A stretch of 64,000 bases of DNA from Rhodanobacteraceae bacterium (GTDB taxonomy: Bacteria > Pseudomonadota > Gammaproteobacteria > Xanthomonadales > Rhodanobacteraceae). The notes beneath the pieces were generated by a model that had not been told where the DNA came from, ran no database searches, and saw only the letters and a list, made by a program, of their open reading frames with translations. The DNA lies in NCBI GenBank assembly GCA_009996615.1, contig JAACZU010000008.1, positions 62,001 to 126,000 on the forward strand, written 5' to 3'. The position numbers and the translations under genes were made by a program. Of the stretch, positions 1-8,570 are shown piece by piece (position 1 is the stretch's first letter; each line of letters begins with the position of its first letter).

Positions 1-110
1 CGGACCGGAAGGTCGACGAGGTGACCGGCACGCGCGAGACGCGCATCCGCGGAGACAACGTGCGTGAGTACCGCAAGCGCGTGGAGCGGATTCGCGGCGG
101 TAGCGGTTGA
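1..110 (+). CDS. 3' end of an unidentified gene cut by the window edge
   Basis: Frame 3 is open from the first base and ends at a TGA at 108-110, giving a 35-residue charged tail (ending ERIRGGSG). The composition is coding-like, with many Arg and Glu residues, but too little is present to name a family. It lies upstream of the ATPase/PIN/ligase operon and could belong to the same accessory block. A repeat of the CGTCATTCCGG type separates it from the next open frame. Confidence 0.4.
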   Translation, partial: DRKVDEVTGTRETRIRGDNVREYRKRVERIRGGSG

Positions 111-150
111 GCTCGCTTCGCCACTACCGAAGACCTGGACACATCTGCGA

Positions 151-176
151 CGTCATGCCCGCGAACGCGGGCATCC
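151..176. repeat. CGTCATGCCCGCGAA-type palindromic repeat
   Basis: A short palindrome (GCCCGCGAACGCGGGC core) of the family whose other members here are at 10981, 15361, 26888 and 33530. It is intergenic. Function is unknown; it may be a REP-like element or a weak terminator hairpin. Confidence 0.5.
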
Positions 177-191
177 TTTGAAAAAGACGTC

Positions 192-321
192 ATGGGCGAG
201 GACTACCCCAGCGAAACCTTCCGCGCCCTCAAGAACAACGAGCTGCGCGAATTCGGCGAATACCGCACCCGCCGCCTGATGCCGGAGGCGTGGACACGCT
301 GCAATCAGGAGAGCTGCACTG
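192..321 (+). pseudogene. Possible short or broken open frame before the ATPase gene
   Basis: The frame opens with ATG at 192 and encodes a plausible start (MGEDYPSETFRALKNNELRE), but it runs without a stop into the ATPase gene in another frame. I recognise no family. It could be a decayed gene fragment left by the repeat insertion just upstream, or a leader region. Only the first 40 or so residues look protein-like. Confidence 0.2.
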
Positions 322-1719
322 ATGCTCACGCACCTGCACATCAAGAATTTCAAGGCCTGGCAGGACACCGGGCCGATCCGCCTTGCACCGTTGACCGTGA
401 TCTTCGGCGCCAACAGCGCCGGCAAGAGCAGCCTGGGCCACCTGTTGCTCGGTCTCAAGCAAACGACCCTGTTGGCGGACAGAAGCCGCGCGCTGCATCT
501 GGGCGATGCGCACTCGCTGATCGACCTGGGCAGCTTCGAGGACTGCCTGCACGGCCACAACCTCAAGGCCAAGCTGGAGTTTTCGCTGGGTTGGCGCCTG
601 CCGCGAGCGGTTGAGATACGCGATCCCCTGACGCCGGGAAAAACGTATGCAGGCGAGCGGATGCGGCTGGAATCCGTGCTTCGCGCCGGAACCCGCCACC
701 AGCCCGAACTGGAGTCGTTCGGCTACCTGCTCGAGGATGGGAGCGGCGCCGAACAGCTGCACGTGCGTCATGGCGTCCATGAAAATGGCAAGGCCTATCT
801 CGACGTCGAGCCAATGAAGCTCGTCAAGAAGCAGGGGCGCACGTGGCCCATCGAAGCACCGGAAAAGTTCTACCGCTTTTCCGATGTGACGTTGGCGCGC
901 TACCAGAACGCCGATGCGCTCAGCCAGTTTCCGCTCGAACTGGAACGGCTGCTGGCCGGCCTGACCTATCTCGGCCCGCTGCGCGAGCCGCCGCGGCGAA
1001 CCTACTCGTGGGCAGGCGACACCGTGCCGGATGTGGGCGCGCGCGGCGAGTTTGCGATTCCCGCCTTGCTGGCCGCCGCGCAAGCGGGGCGATCATTGAA
1101 TCGCGGCTACAAGAAGGCCAAGGCGAGATTCGACACGTTCATCGCGGGCTGGCTGCACGAGCTCGGCGTGATCGACAGCTTTCGGGTGCAACCGCTCGGC
1201 AAGGGGCGCAAGGAGTACGAGGTGCTGGTGCGCTCCCGCAACGGCTCGTCGGAAGTGAAACTGACGGATGTCGGCTTTGGCGTGTCGCAGGTGCTGCCCG
1301 CGCTGGTGCAGGCGTTCTATGCCCCGGCCAATGCCACGGTGTGGATGGAGCAGCCGGAAATCCACCTGCACCCGCAGGTGCAGGCGGAGCTTGCAGATGC
1401 CTTCATCAGCGCGGTGCAGGCTTACGAGAACGGCGCGCCGCGCAACGTCCAGCTCATCGTTGAAAGCCATTCCGAGCATTTCCTGATGCGACTCCAGCGC
1501 CGGATTGCCGAAGGCGTCATTTCGCCGGACGAGGTTGCCGTGTACTTCGCAAGGCAGTCGAAGGAAGGGCTTGATCTGGAGGCACTCAGGCTGGATCGAT
1601 ACGGCGACATTGAAAACTGGCCCGACGACTTCTTCGGCGACGAGATGGCCGAGATTGCGGCACGGACGCAGGCCGCGGTGAATCGGCGCATCAAGGAACG
1701 GGGAACGAATCGTGGCTGA
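322..1719 (+). CDS. AAA15-type ATPase with DUF3696-like C-terminus
   Basis: 465 residues. The sequence shows a Walker A loop GANSAGKSS (Lys35) after a short N-terminal strand, a Walker B-like WMEQPEIHLHP near residue 343, a switch region SHSEHFLMRLQRRI near 388, and a DUF3696-like C-terminus with GDIENWPDDFFGDE. Proteins of this class are soluble ATP-dependent sensors or regulators, often paired with a nuclease. The ATG at 322 follows a GGAG ribosome site. The gene overlaps the PIN gene by 8 nt, and that gene overlaps an RNA ligase gene by 4 nt, so all three are probably translationally coupled. It resembles OLD/AriA-like defence ATPases in layout, but family membership beyond AAA15/DUF3696 is inference. 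Confidence 0.85.
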   Translation: MLTHLHIKNFKAWQDTGPIRLAPLTVIFGANSAGKSSLGHLLLGLKQTTLLADRSRALHLGDAHSLIDLGSFEDCLHGHNLKAKLEFSLGWRLPRAVEIRDPLTPGKTYAGERMRLESVLRAGTRHQPELESFGYLLEDGSGAEQLHVRHGVHENGKAYLDVEPMKLVKKQGRTWPIEAPEKFYRFSDVTLARYQNADALSQFPLELERLLAGLTYLGPLREPPRRTYSWAGDTVPDVGARGEFAIPALLAAAQAGRSLNRGYKKAKARFDTFIAGWLHELGVIDSFRVQPLGKGRKEYEVLVRSRNGSSEVKLTDVGFGVSQVLPALVQAFYAPANATVWMEQPEIHLHPQVQAELADAFISAVQAYENGAPRNVQLIVESHSEHFLMRLQRRIAEGVISPDEVAVYFARQSKEGLDLEALRLDRYGDIENWPDDFFGDEMAEIAARTQAAVNRRIKERGTNRG

Positions 1720-2242
1720 GGTCGTGGTGGATACGAACGTGCTTTTGGTCGCCGAGGGCAAGCACGAGGACGCCAGTGAAGAGTGCGTTCTATCATGCGT
1801 GGCCCGGCTGCAGAAGATCATGCAGGGCGAGATCGTGGTACTGGACGACGGTTATCGCATGCTCGGCGAATACCAGCACAAACTCGACGCCAGGCGCGGC
1901 AAGGGCGTGGGCACGGTGTTCCTGAAGTGGTTGTTGCAACGGCAGTCCAATGCGAATCACGTAGTGCAGGTGGCCATTACCGAGCACGCCAACGACTGCT
2001 ACAAGGAGTTTCCGGTGGCACGACTGGAGCCGGAATTCGATCCGTCCGATCGCAAGTTTCCTGCCGTATCCAACGCGCACCCGTCAAAGCCACCGATCCT
2101 GCAGGCCGCCGATTGCAAGTGGCTGCGCTGGTGGCCCGAGCTGCGAGCCGCCGGGATTTCCGTCCACTTTCTGTGCCCCGATGACGTTTGCCGGTTCTAC
2201 GAGAAGAAGTTTCCGCAAGAGCCGGTGCCTGTGTTGCCATGA
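1712..2242 (+). CDS. PIN-domain-like nuclease
   Basis: 176 residues. The N-terminus VVVDTNVLL carries the first PIN acid (Asp7). Further candidate catalytic acids are Glu53, Asp113 (PSDRKF) and Asp134 (AADCKW), the spacing expected of a PIN ribonuclease fold. PIN proteins are metal-dependent RNases, common as toxins and defence effectors. The gene starts inside the 3' end of the ATPase gene and its TGA overlaps the ligase ATG (ATGA, 2239-2242). The probable role is an RNA-cutting effector controlled by the ATPase. No antitoxin-like gene is visible unless the ATPase or the ligase takes that role. Confidence 0.75.
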   Translation: MAEVVVDTNVLLVAEGKHEDASEECVLSCVARLQKIMQGEIVVLDDGYRMLGEYQHKLDARRGKGVGTVFLKWLLQRQSNANHVVQVAITEHANDCYKEFPVARLEPEFDPSDRKFPAVSNAHPSKPPILQAADCKWLRWWPELRAAGISVHFLCPDDVCRFYEKKFPQEPVPVLP

Positions 2243-2943
2243 CTGACGACTTCTTCCGCTTCCCCCACACCCCCCACATCGCCTGGCTCGGCGAGGGCAT
2301 GCCACGCGACGACAAGGTGCTTGCGCCCGATGAGGTCGCCGCGCTGTTGTCCGGCCCGGTGGTGGTGGAGGAAAAGCTCGATGGCGCCAACCTCGGGTTC
2401 TCCATCAACCCGGACGGCCAGTTGCGAGCGCAGAACCGGGGCCAGTACCTGTATCACCCGCATGCCGGGCAGTTCCAACGCCTTGACGAATGGATGGCGC
2501 TGCATGGTGCGGGCTTGATCGAGGCGCTGGGCGAGAACCTGATCGCGTTTGGCGAATGGTGTGCCGCACGGCATTCCCTGGATTACCCGGCGCTGCCGGA
2601 CTGGTGGCTGCTGTTCGACGTGTATGACCGGCACGAGGGGCGCTTCTGGAGCACGCGGCGCCGTGATGCGCTGGCATCGACGCTTGGGCTGGCCACCGTC
2701 CCTCGCCTGGCCGATGGCTGCTACACGCTGGCAATGCTCAAGGACGGCGTGGAGCACTGGAAGAGCCGTCACCGCGACGGTGGACTGGAGGGCGTGGTCG
2801 TACGCCGCGAGGATGATGACTGGCTGCTGGGCCGCGGCAAGCTGGTGCGCGCGGACTTCACCCAAGCCATCGACACGCACTGGCGCGGCCGCCGGATCGA
2901 GTGGAACAGGGTGAGCTGGTCGGCGCTGGCTCGAGCCGACTGA
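2239..2943 (+). CDS. RNA ligase family protein
   Basis: 234 residues. Nucleotidyltransferase motifs are visible in order: motif I EKLDGANLG with the adenylated Lys46, motif III-like LLFDVYD, motif IV LEGVVVR near residue 188, and motif V GRGKLVRADF. An N-terminal FPHTPHI resembles the TPH signature of this ligase group. Such enzymes seal RNA 5'-phosphate and 3'-hydroxyl ends using ATP. There is no visible extra C-terminal domain, so it is a minimal ligase. The start is fixed by the ATGA overlap with the PIN gene. In this operon it plausibly repairs RNA cut by the PIN protein. That link is inference. Confidence 0.8.
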   Translation: MTDDFFRFPHTPHIAWLGEGMPRDDKVLAPDEVAALLSGPVVVEEKLDGANLGFSINPDGQLRAQNRGQYLYHPHAGQFQRLDEWMALHGAGLIEALGENLIAFGEWCAARHSLDYPALPDWWLLFDVYDRHEGRFWSTRRRDALASTLGLATVPRLADGCYTLAMLKDGVEHWKSRHRDGGLEGVVVRREDDDWLLGRGKLVRADFTQAIDTHWRGRRIEWNRVSWSALARAD

Positions 2944-3118
2944 GGGCGACAGGCTCAGCGAAGTGGCACTGGGTGAGGCATTCTCCGGGTTTTCCGAGCC
3001 GCATACCGCCCGACCCGGGCGCGCGGTCATTGGGCGGTCCGATCTGATCGGCAAGCGATAGACGTCCCGCCCCCGCCCATCAGGTCTCGCCCCCATCACG
3101 TCAGCCGCCGGCCTTCCC

Positions 3119-4486
3119 ATGACCGCATCCGGATCCGCACAGTCCATTTCGATTGCAGGACCCGAGGTCGACACCCGCCTTCGCCGCTCGATCTCCAACA
3201 CGCTCAAGGGCTCGGCGGGCAACCTGGTCGAGTGGTACGACGTCTACGTCTATTCGGTCTTCGCCGGCTACTTCGAGTCGCAGTTCTTTTCGCCCGAGGA
3301 CAAGCACGCGACCTTGTTCATCTGGGCGATCTTCGCCATGACCTTCCTGATGCGGCCGATCGGCGCGTGGTTCTTCGGCCGCTTTGCCGATCGCCATGGC
3401 CGCCGGCTGGCGCTGACGGTGTCGGTCACGATCATGGCCGGCTGCTCGTTCGCCATCGCGATCACGCCCACCGTGGCCACCATCGGCATGGCGGCGCCGA
3501 TGCTCCTGCTGCTGGCGCGCCTGATCCAGGGCTTCGCCACCGGCGGCGAGTACGGCAGCAGCGCCACCTACATGTCCGAAGCGGCCATGCCCGGCCGACG
3601 CGGCCTCCTGTCCTCGTTCCATTACGTCACCCTGGTCGGCGGCCACGTGCTGGCGCAGCTCACCCTGCTGGTGATGCTGAAGTTCCTCGACGCCGCGCAG
3701 ATCGCGCAATGGGGCTGGCGCGTCGCCTTCGCCATCGGCGGCATCGCGGCCATCGTCGTGTTCTGGATGCGGCGGACGATGGACGAATCGCTCCGATCCG
3801 ACGCCATCCAGGCCGCCCGCAGCGGCCAGGCGCCGGCATCGGGCTCTCTGCGCGAGCTGCTCGTCCACCAGTGGCGTGCCCTGCTGCTGTGTTTCCTGAT
3901 AACCGCCGGCGGCACCGTCGCGTTCTATACCTACTCGGTGGTCGGCCCGAAAATGGTCCAGGGCCTGTTCGCCGGCGGCGACGCGATGACCGGCGTCGTC
4001 ATCAACCTGATCGCCTTGAGCGTGCTGATGCTGCTGCAGCCGGTCGGCGGCTGGCTGTCGGACATCGTCGGGCGCAAGAGCCTGCTGGTGTTCTTCGGCG
4101 TCGGCGGCGTGCTCTATACCGGCTTCCTGGTGCTGGCGCTGCCGCAACAGACTTACTGGCTGCCCGCGTTCGCGATCCTCGCCCTCGGCTTCGTCATCCT
4201 GACCGGCTACACCTCGATCAACGCCGTGGTGAAGGCCGAGCTGTTCCCCACGCACGTGCGCGCACTCGGCGTCGGGCTGGGCTATGCGCTGGCCAATTCC
4301 GCGTTCGGCGGCACCGCGCCGCTGCTATACCAAGCCGCGCTGCACACCGACAAGGTGAGGCTGTTCGCGGTGTACGTCACCGCGGTGATCGCGGCCTCGT
4401 TGTTCGTGTACGCCTTCTTCCTGAAGAACAAGGGTGCGAACTGGCTGGATGATGCCGCGGCCATGGATCGACGGAGCGTGCGCTGA
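3119..4486 (+). CDS. MFS transporter of the metabolite:H+ symporter (MHS) group
   Basis: 455 residues with about twelve hydrophobic segments. The N-terminal signature GNLVEWYDVYVY (34-45) and the loop 2-3 motif GRFADRHGRR (87-96) place it in the MHS subfamily with KgtP, ProP and citrate carriers. GFATGGEYGSS is another typical stretch. It is an inner-membrane proton symporter for an organic acid or betaine; the substrate cannot be read from sequence. It stands alone, 175 nt after the ligase gene, and its downstream flank carries a degenerate REP. Confidence 0.85.
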   Translation: MTASGSAQSISIAGPEVDTRLRRSISNTLKGSAGNLVEWYDVYVYSVFAGYFESQFFSPEDKHATLFIWAIFAMTFLMRPIGAWFFGRFADRHGRRLALTVSVTIMAGCSFAIAITPTVATIGMAAPMLLLLARLIQGFATGGEYGSSATYMSEAAMPGRRGLLSSFHYVTLVGGHVLAQLTLLVMLKFLDAAQIAQWGWRVAFAIGGIAAIVVFWMRRTMDESLRSDAIQAARSGQAPASGSLRELLVHQWRALLLCFLITAGGTVAFYTYSVVGPKMVQGLFAGGDAMTGVVINLIALSVLMLLQPVGGWLSDIVGRKSLLVFFGVGGVLYTGFLVLALPQQTYWLPAFAILALGFVILTGYTSINAVVKAELFPTHVRALGVGLGYALANSAFGGTAPLLYQAALHTDKVRLFAVYVTAVIAASLFVYAFFLKNKGANWLDDAAAMDRRSVR

Positions 4487-4505
4487 AGCGGTCCGCATCC
4501 AAACC

Positions 4506-4526
4506 GGGGGCAGAGTCGACTTTCCG
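4506..4526. repeat. Degenerate copy of the RAYT-associated REP
   Basis: The stretch beginning GGGGGCAGAGTCGACTTTCC matches, with a few changes, the arm GGGGTCAGAGTCACTTTTCG found inside icmF and related to the RAYT flanks. It lies 20 nt after the MFS stop codon. The match is by eye. Confidence 0.35.
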
Positions 4527-4599
4527 TCGCGCCATCGAAGCGCAACTCGGCCGCGCCGTTGGCCCGCGCAAGAGCGGGCGTGTCCTAGTCCCGGTCAGG

Positions 4600-6111
4600 T
4601 CACTGAATCGCGACGCTGTCGACGTAGAACCCGGCGAAGTTGCCTGAAGAGTCACTCTGGAAGGCAAACCGCAGACGGACGATGCGGCCGACGTAAGCTG
4701 ACAAATCGGCCTGGACGGCCTGCCAGCCGAGCGCCCCCTGGTGACCGCCCCACGCGGGCTGGCCGGCGATCAGCAGTGGATATGCCGGAGTGACGCTGGT
4801 GACGACCGAGTAGCTGGCGCCGCCATCGATGCTGATCTGCAGATTTCCGCCATCGTACGTGGCGCCCTCGGTATCGACCCACATCCGGAAGGTGAGCGTC
4901 GCGTTTTTCACGCCCCTGAGGTCGACATCGGGAGACGTGGCGGTCGTACCTGCCCAGGTATCGTTGCCGGAATAGTTGCCCGCGATCTGCGTGCCGAGGC
5001 ACTGGTTTCCCTCAAACGCTGCGGCGGGTCCGACGTTCTGAGGAACGCCGCATTGCCAGTCGCCGGTGAGCGTCCAGCCGTCCGGGCAGGTCTCGAAACC
5101 GTAGAAGACCGATAAAGGTGGCTCAAACCCATTCAAGAAAATGTAGTCACCGAATTCAACGGAGCCCATGTCGCAGTGCGAGCCGATCGGCCGCGTGACG
5201 CCGCGCTGATCGCGACCGTTGATCGGCGGCGCGGCGCACGTCGCATCGTCGCCATTGTTGATCGCATGACTACCCGGATTCGGCGAATAGGTTTGCGTCG
5301 GCCCGCCGTTGTCCGCCAGGGGACCGAGCAGCGGGTCGGCGTAGACGGGGTTCGTGTTGACAATGCACCCATCGCAATCGAGGCCCTGAGGGCCGCTGCT
5401 GTCGGAATTGTTCCAATAAAGATTGTGGTCGGCAGCGATGGAGTTGAACGGATCGCTGATGCTGCCGCCTCTCTGGGTCGCCGTGTTCCCCAGAAAGAGG
5501 TTGTTGGTCACGGTGGATTGAGAGGACGAGGATGAGCGAATTCCGCCTCCGTAATGCGCGGAGTTGTTCACGAACGTGTTGTTCGTGATCGTTGCCGATC
5601 CTGAAGCGATATAGATGCCGCCGCCCAGCGTGAGGGCGGCATTTCCCGAGAACGTGCTATTCGCCACGGCCAGCGTACCGTTGCTGGATATGCCGATGTT
5701 CGAGTTGCCGAGAAGCGTGCAATTCGAAACGGTCAATGTGCCGCCCTGATTGACGATGCCGGTCATTGCGTTGGCAATGGTCAGGTTGGAAACCGTTGCA
5801 GCGACACCCGTGTCGATTTGCAGGGCCGACACCGCATTGTTGCCGCTTATCGTCAATCCGAAGGTGCCAGCGCCATCGATCTTCAGGTTCTTCGTCACCG
5901 CCAAGGTACTGGCCAGCGTGATTGTCGAGCCAGCCGGCAGGGAAAACACGATCGTGTCGTCGGCATTTGCGTTCGCCAGGGCATCGCGCAAGGTGTTGGG
6001 TCCGCCGTCGGCGGCACTCGTGACGGTGACATTCGCGGACCATGCGTTCGCGGCGCACGAGAGGAGGAACAGCGAAATGACGCGCGCAACCATAACGGCC
6101 GGTTTCCTCAT
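4600..6111 (-). CDS. Secreted parallel beta-helix protein with C-terminal lectin-like domain
   Basis: 503 residues from the ATG at 6111, chosen because it starts a clear signal peptide (MRKPAVMVARVISLFLLSC then AANAWSA). Residues about 30-320 are beta-helix repeats rich in Asn, Ser and Thr (NNTFVNNSAHYGG type), like the choice-of-anchor Q group. An NGFEPP motif follows near residue 330, the kind normally found at the very C-terminus of secreted Lysobacterales proteins. Here it is followed by a 170-residue beta-sandwich-like segment ending FAGFYVDSVAIQ (choice-of-anchor J-like). The layout suggests a domain added after an original end. Function is probably cell-surface or extracellular; substrate unknown. 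Confidence 0.75.
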   Translation of the reverse strand: MRKPAVMVARVISLFLLSCAANAWSANVTVTSAADGGPNTLRDALANANADDTIVFSLPAGSTITLASTLAVTKNLKIDGAGTFGLTISGNNAVSALQIDTGVAATVSNLTIANAMTGIVNQGGTLTVSNCTLLGNSNIGISSNGTLAVANSTFSGNAALTLGGGIYIASGSATITNNTFVNNSAHYGGGIRSSSSSQSTVTNNLFLGNTATQRGGSISDPFNSIAADHNLYWNNSDSSGPQGLDCDGCIVNTNPVYADPLLGPLADNGGPTQTYSPNPGSHAINNGDDATCAAPPINGRDQRGVTRPIGSHCDMGSVEFGDYIFLNGFEPPLSVFYGFETCPDGWTLTGDWQCGVPQNVGPAAAFEGNQCLGTQIAGNYSGNDTWAGTTATSPDVDLRGVKNATLTFRMWVDTEGATYDGGNLQISIDGGASYSVVTSVTPAYPLLIAGQPAWGGHQGALGWQAVQADLSAYVGRIVRLRFAFQSDSSGNFAGFYVDSVAIQ

Positions 6112-6149
6112 ACATTCCCCCTCTCGCTCGAACCGCGTATTCGCGTAGT

Positions 6150-6380
6150 CTGGCGCCGGCCCCCGACTCCGAACCCCCGGCATTGTTCGCAAGCGCGCTC
6201 GAGCCGATCAGCGGGCTGGCCGTTCCCTGGTTGGCGACCAGTTGGATCGCACCGCCCTACGCGCTCGCCACGTTGCCGGTGAAGTGCAGGTTGGTCAGCG
6301 TCGGGCTGCAGCCGTAACCAACGCCGAGGCCATTGCAGTATAGCCCGCCGCCGGCGCTGTCCGGCGTGGTGGCGGGCGAA
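6150..6380 (-). pseudogene. Broken fragment of a second beta-helix protein
   Basis: The minus strand reads SPATTPDSAGGGLYCNG, then CSPTLTNLHFTGNVASA, a TAG stop (6257-6259), then GGAIQLVANQGTASPLIGSS. The Gly-rich, Asn-rich turn pattern is that of polymorphic or parallel beta-helix proteins. The frame is interrupted by the stop and ends abruptly at the RAYT flank at 6382, so it looks like a remnant cut by the mobile unit. It neighbours an intact beta-helix gene and may be a former duplicate. Confidence 0.6.
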
Positions 6381-6381
6381 G

Positions 6382-7215
6382 AAACGGGGTCAGGTTCACT
6401 TTAGGCGGATTCGCTGACGGGACGCCGAGCAGATATCCGACTCGAAAATCGGCATCCGCCGCTGACGCTGGCTGCCGCACGCCGACGAAACTCGCCGCAT
6501 GGCACGCCTGCCCCGACTCGATCTTCCACACATACCGCAGCACATCGTCCAGCGCGGCAACAATCGCCTGCCCTGCTTTCTAGATGACGCCGACCGGAGG
6601 CGCTATCTGCATTTGCTGCGCGAAGCCCTGCTCGACACCGACGTCGCGCTGCATGCCTATGTACTGATGGACAACCACGTCCATCTGCTCGTCACGCCAC
6701 CCGAAGTCGGCGCCGTGTCGCGCCTTATGCAAAAACTCGGACGCCAGTATGTCGGCCACTTCAACGCTCGCTACCGGCGCACCGGCACCTTGTGGGAAGG
6801 CCGCTACAAGTCCTGCCTGGTCGACAGCGAGAACTACGTGCTGCACTGCAGCCGTTACATCGACCTGAACCCGGTTCGCGCCCGCATGACCGACGATCCA
6901 GCGCGCTTCGCATGGTCCAGTTGTGCGCCGCTGTGCGGCCAGCGCGACGATCCGCTGCTGTCGCCCCATCCCGCCTACGCGAAGCTCGGCGCCACGCGCG
7001 CCGAACGCGCCGCGGCTTATCGATCCCTGCTCCGCGAAGCGCTATCGGGCGACGATCTCGAAGCCATCCGCACCTACCTGCAGCAGCAACGCGCATGGGG
7101 CCGGGACGACTTCCGCGCCATGGTCGAAGCCAAAACCCACCGCTTCGCAGGCACCCGACCCGCGCATCGGCCACGCACCCGACCCACCCCTCAGTAAGTG
7201 AACCTGACCCCGTTT
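6382..7215 (+). mobile_element. RAYT/REP unit with 20-bp perfect inverted ends
   Basis: AAACGGGGTCAGGTTCACTT at 6382-6401 is repeated exactly in inverse orientation at 7196-7215, flanking the tyrosine transposase gene. The right copy starts within the transposase stop codon (TAA 7195-7197). Both outer junctions abut broken genes: a beta-helix remnant on the left and an IS256-type remnant on the right. Such REP-flanked single-gene units are the expected form of RAYT loci, which mobilise REP sequences through single-stranded DNA. Confidence 0.8.
6499..7197 (+). CDS. REP-associated tyrosine transposase (RAYT, Y1_Tnp family)
   Basis: 232 residues. The HUH metal motif is NHVHLL (His60, His62), and the conserved RYIDLNPVRA holds the candidate catalytic Tyr120. 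QHIVQRGNNR near the N-terminus and GTLWEGRYKS (96-105) are family signatures. RAYTs nick and join REP hairpins as single strands and are usually domesticated single-copy genes. It appears intact and is flanked by its probable REP substrate on both sides. A related REP hairpin sits inside icmF at 13903-13988. Confidence 0.9.
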   Translation: MARLPRLDLPHIPQHIVQRGNNRLPCFLDDADRRRYLHLLREALLDTDVALHAYVLMDNHVHLLVTPPEVGAVSRLMQKLGRQYVGHFNARYRRTGTLWEGRYKSCLVDSENYVLHCSRYIDLNPVRARMTDDPARFAWSSCAPLCGQRDDPLLSPHPAYAKLGATRAERAAAYRSLLREALSGDDLEAIRTYLQQQRAWGRDDFRAMVEAKTHRFAGTRPAHRPRTRPTPQ

Positions 7216-7222
7216 TCCCTCG

Positions 7223-7582
7223 GCCACGATCGAGGACGCAGCGCGCGAACTGGATGCGTTCGAGGGCGCATGGGGCGAGAAGTACCGCGCCGCCGTGCGC
7301 GTGTGGCGCACCGCCTGGGCCAACGTCGTGCCGTTCTTCCAGTTCCCGCCGGAGATCCGCAAGATCACCTATACGACCAATGCGATCGAGTCGCTGAACA
7401 TGACGATGCGCAAGTACACGCGCAACCGGCGCATCTTCCCGAACGACGACTCGGCGCTGAAGTCGCTGTATCTGGCCATCCGCGAGGCGAGCAAGCGTTG
7501 GCGCGGCGTACATCACTGGAAGCCCGCGATGCAGGTGTTCCAGATCCTGTTCGGCGAGGAACGCGTGCCGATCGGCGCGTGA
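7223..7582 (+). pseudogene. C-terminal remnant of an IS256-family (mutator) transposase
   Basis: The frame reads TIEDAARELDAFEGAWGEKY, then PPEIRKITYTTNAIESLNM, then RRIFPNDDSALKSLYLAIRE. These are the signature C-terminal blocks of IS256-type transposases. About 120 residues remain of roughly 400, so the catalytic N-terminal part is missing. The truncation point coincides with the right end of the RAYT unit, suggesting that insertion or a linked rearrangement removed the rest. The remnant cannot be active alone. Confidence 0.75.
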
Positions 7583-7595
7583 GGTCAAACGGCAG

Positions 7596-8570
7596 TTACA
7601 CAGTTAGATTGACAGACCCCAGGACGGCCTTGGCCGGAGCAACTCCATCATAGACGATCAATGCGGCCCAATCGTCGAGAAACGTTGATAGCGACTGAGG
7701 AACTGACACCCGACTGCAAAGAAAGCCAACCGCCGTGTCAGCTGAAAAATTAAACCTGACAACCGCTCGACTCGGCTCCTTTCGAGATCCAAGCGCAGCC
7801 TTCATACGAGAGAAAAAAATTACGGCGTACCAAAGCAAAAACTTTCCTCGCAACCATGACCTATAGTCCTCTGATGACAGATCGTAGCGAGCCGCCCGAA
7901 TGTCACTCTTTGAAGGCGTCGCATCAAAAAATACATTGGAATACGACGAGCTGGGGTGCCGACGACTGCGTCGACCTACATCACCGACGGGTGAAATTAC
8001 GATCAACTCGTCGAGTTTAACCTGATCGAAGTCAACTCTGCCGCCGCTTCGCTTATAAGCAACGGCCATATAAATCATTGGAAACAACAAGCGAGCGAGC
8101 TTTCTTGAACCATCATAAAAAGCGCGTTTCCACACTTCTCTTCTAACATCAGTCATTGATAAACGAAAGAAGTCTTGCCACACGTTATCGAAGAAATCTT
8201 GATCGACCACATGACTCTCTATCGAATAGCAATCAGTGAGGTAAAGTTGGGAACTAGATAGATTGCCAGCCAGGTAATCATCCAAGTCCCTATCGACAAA
8301 GAAACCAAGCCTCGCAAGGTTCCAAGACATATTCTTTACCCACCCCAAAAGGGTAAGAACTATGCCCTTTCCGCCACAGTTCAAAAAATCAACGCGCTCA
8401 CGATGCAGAGCAAGACGCTGCCTCACGTGAGGCAGGTAAAATTCAACGTCATCGCCACCCTCAAAGCAACAGACGACATCGATATCATTATTCCAATATT
8501 TAAGACGAAGCTCATGAAATTTCGCAGCTGGCGACCTGCCGGCTATAGCAAGATCAGCAACCCGGCTCAT
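7596..8570 (-). CDS. ariB: DUF4435 nuclease, AriB-like component of PARIS defence
   Basis: 324 residues. TOPRIM-like acids are visible: FEGGDD (Glu37) and FFVDRDLDD (Asp93, Asp95), plus the DUF4435 motif NCGGKG (64-69). In characterised PARIS systems AriB is held by the AriA ATPase and, after a phage anti-restriction trigger, is released and cleaves host tRNA to abort infection. The gene follows ariA with a 1-nt overlap (TAATG). The pair is markedly AT-richer than the rest of the window, with different codon use, consistent with horizontal gain. The PARIS assignment rests on domain pairing, order and motifs. Confidence 0.75.
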   Translation of the reverse strand: MSRVADLAIAGRSPAAKFHELRLKYWNNDIDVVCCFEGGDDVEFYLPHVRQRLALHRERVDFLNCGGKGIVLTLLGWVKNMSWNLARLGFFVDRDLDDYLAGNLSSSQLYLTDCYSIESHVVDQDFFDNVWQDFFRLSMTDVRREVWKRAFYDGSRKLARLLFPMIYMAVAYKRSGGRVDFDQVKLDELIVISPVGDVGRRSRRHPSSSYSNVFFDATPSKSDIRAARYDLSSEDYRSWLRGKFLLWYAVIFFSRMKAALGSRKEPSRAVVRFNFSADTAVGFLCSRVSVPQSLSTFLDDWAALIVYDGVAPAKAVLGSVNLTV

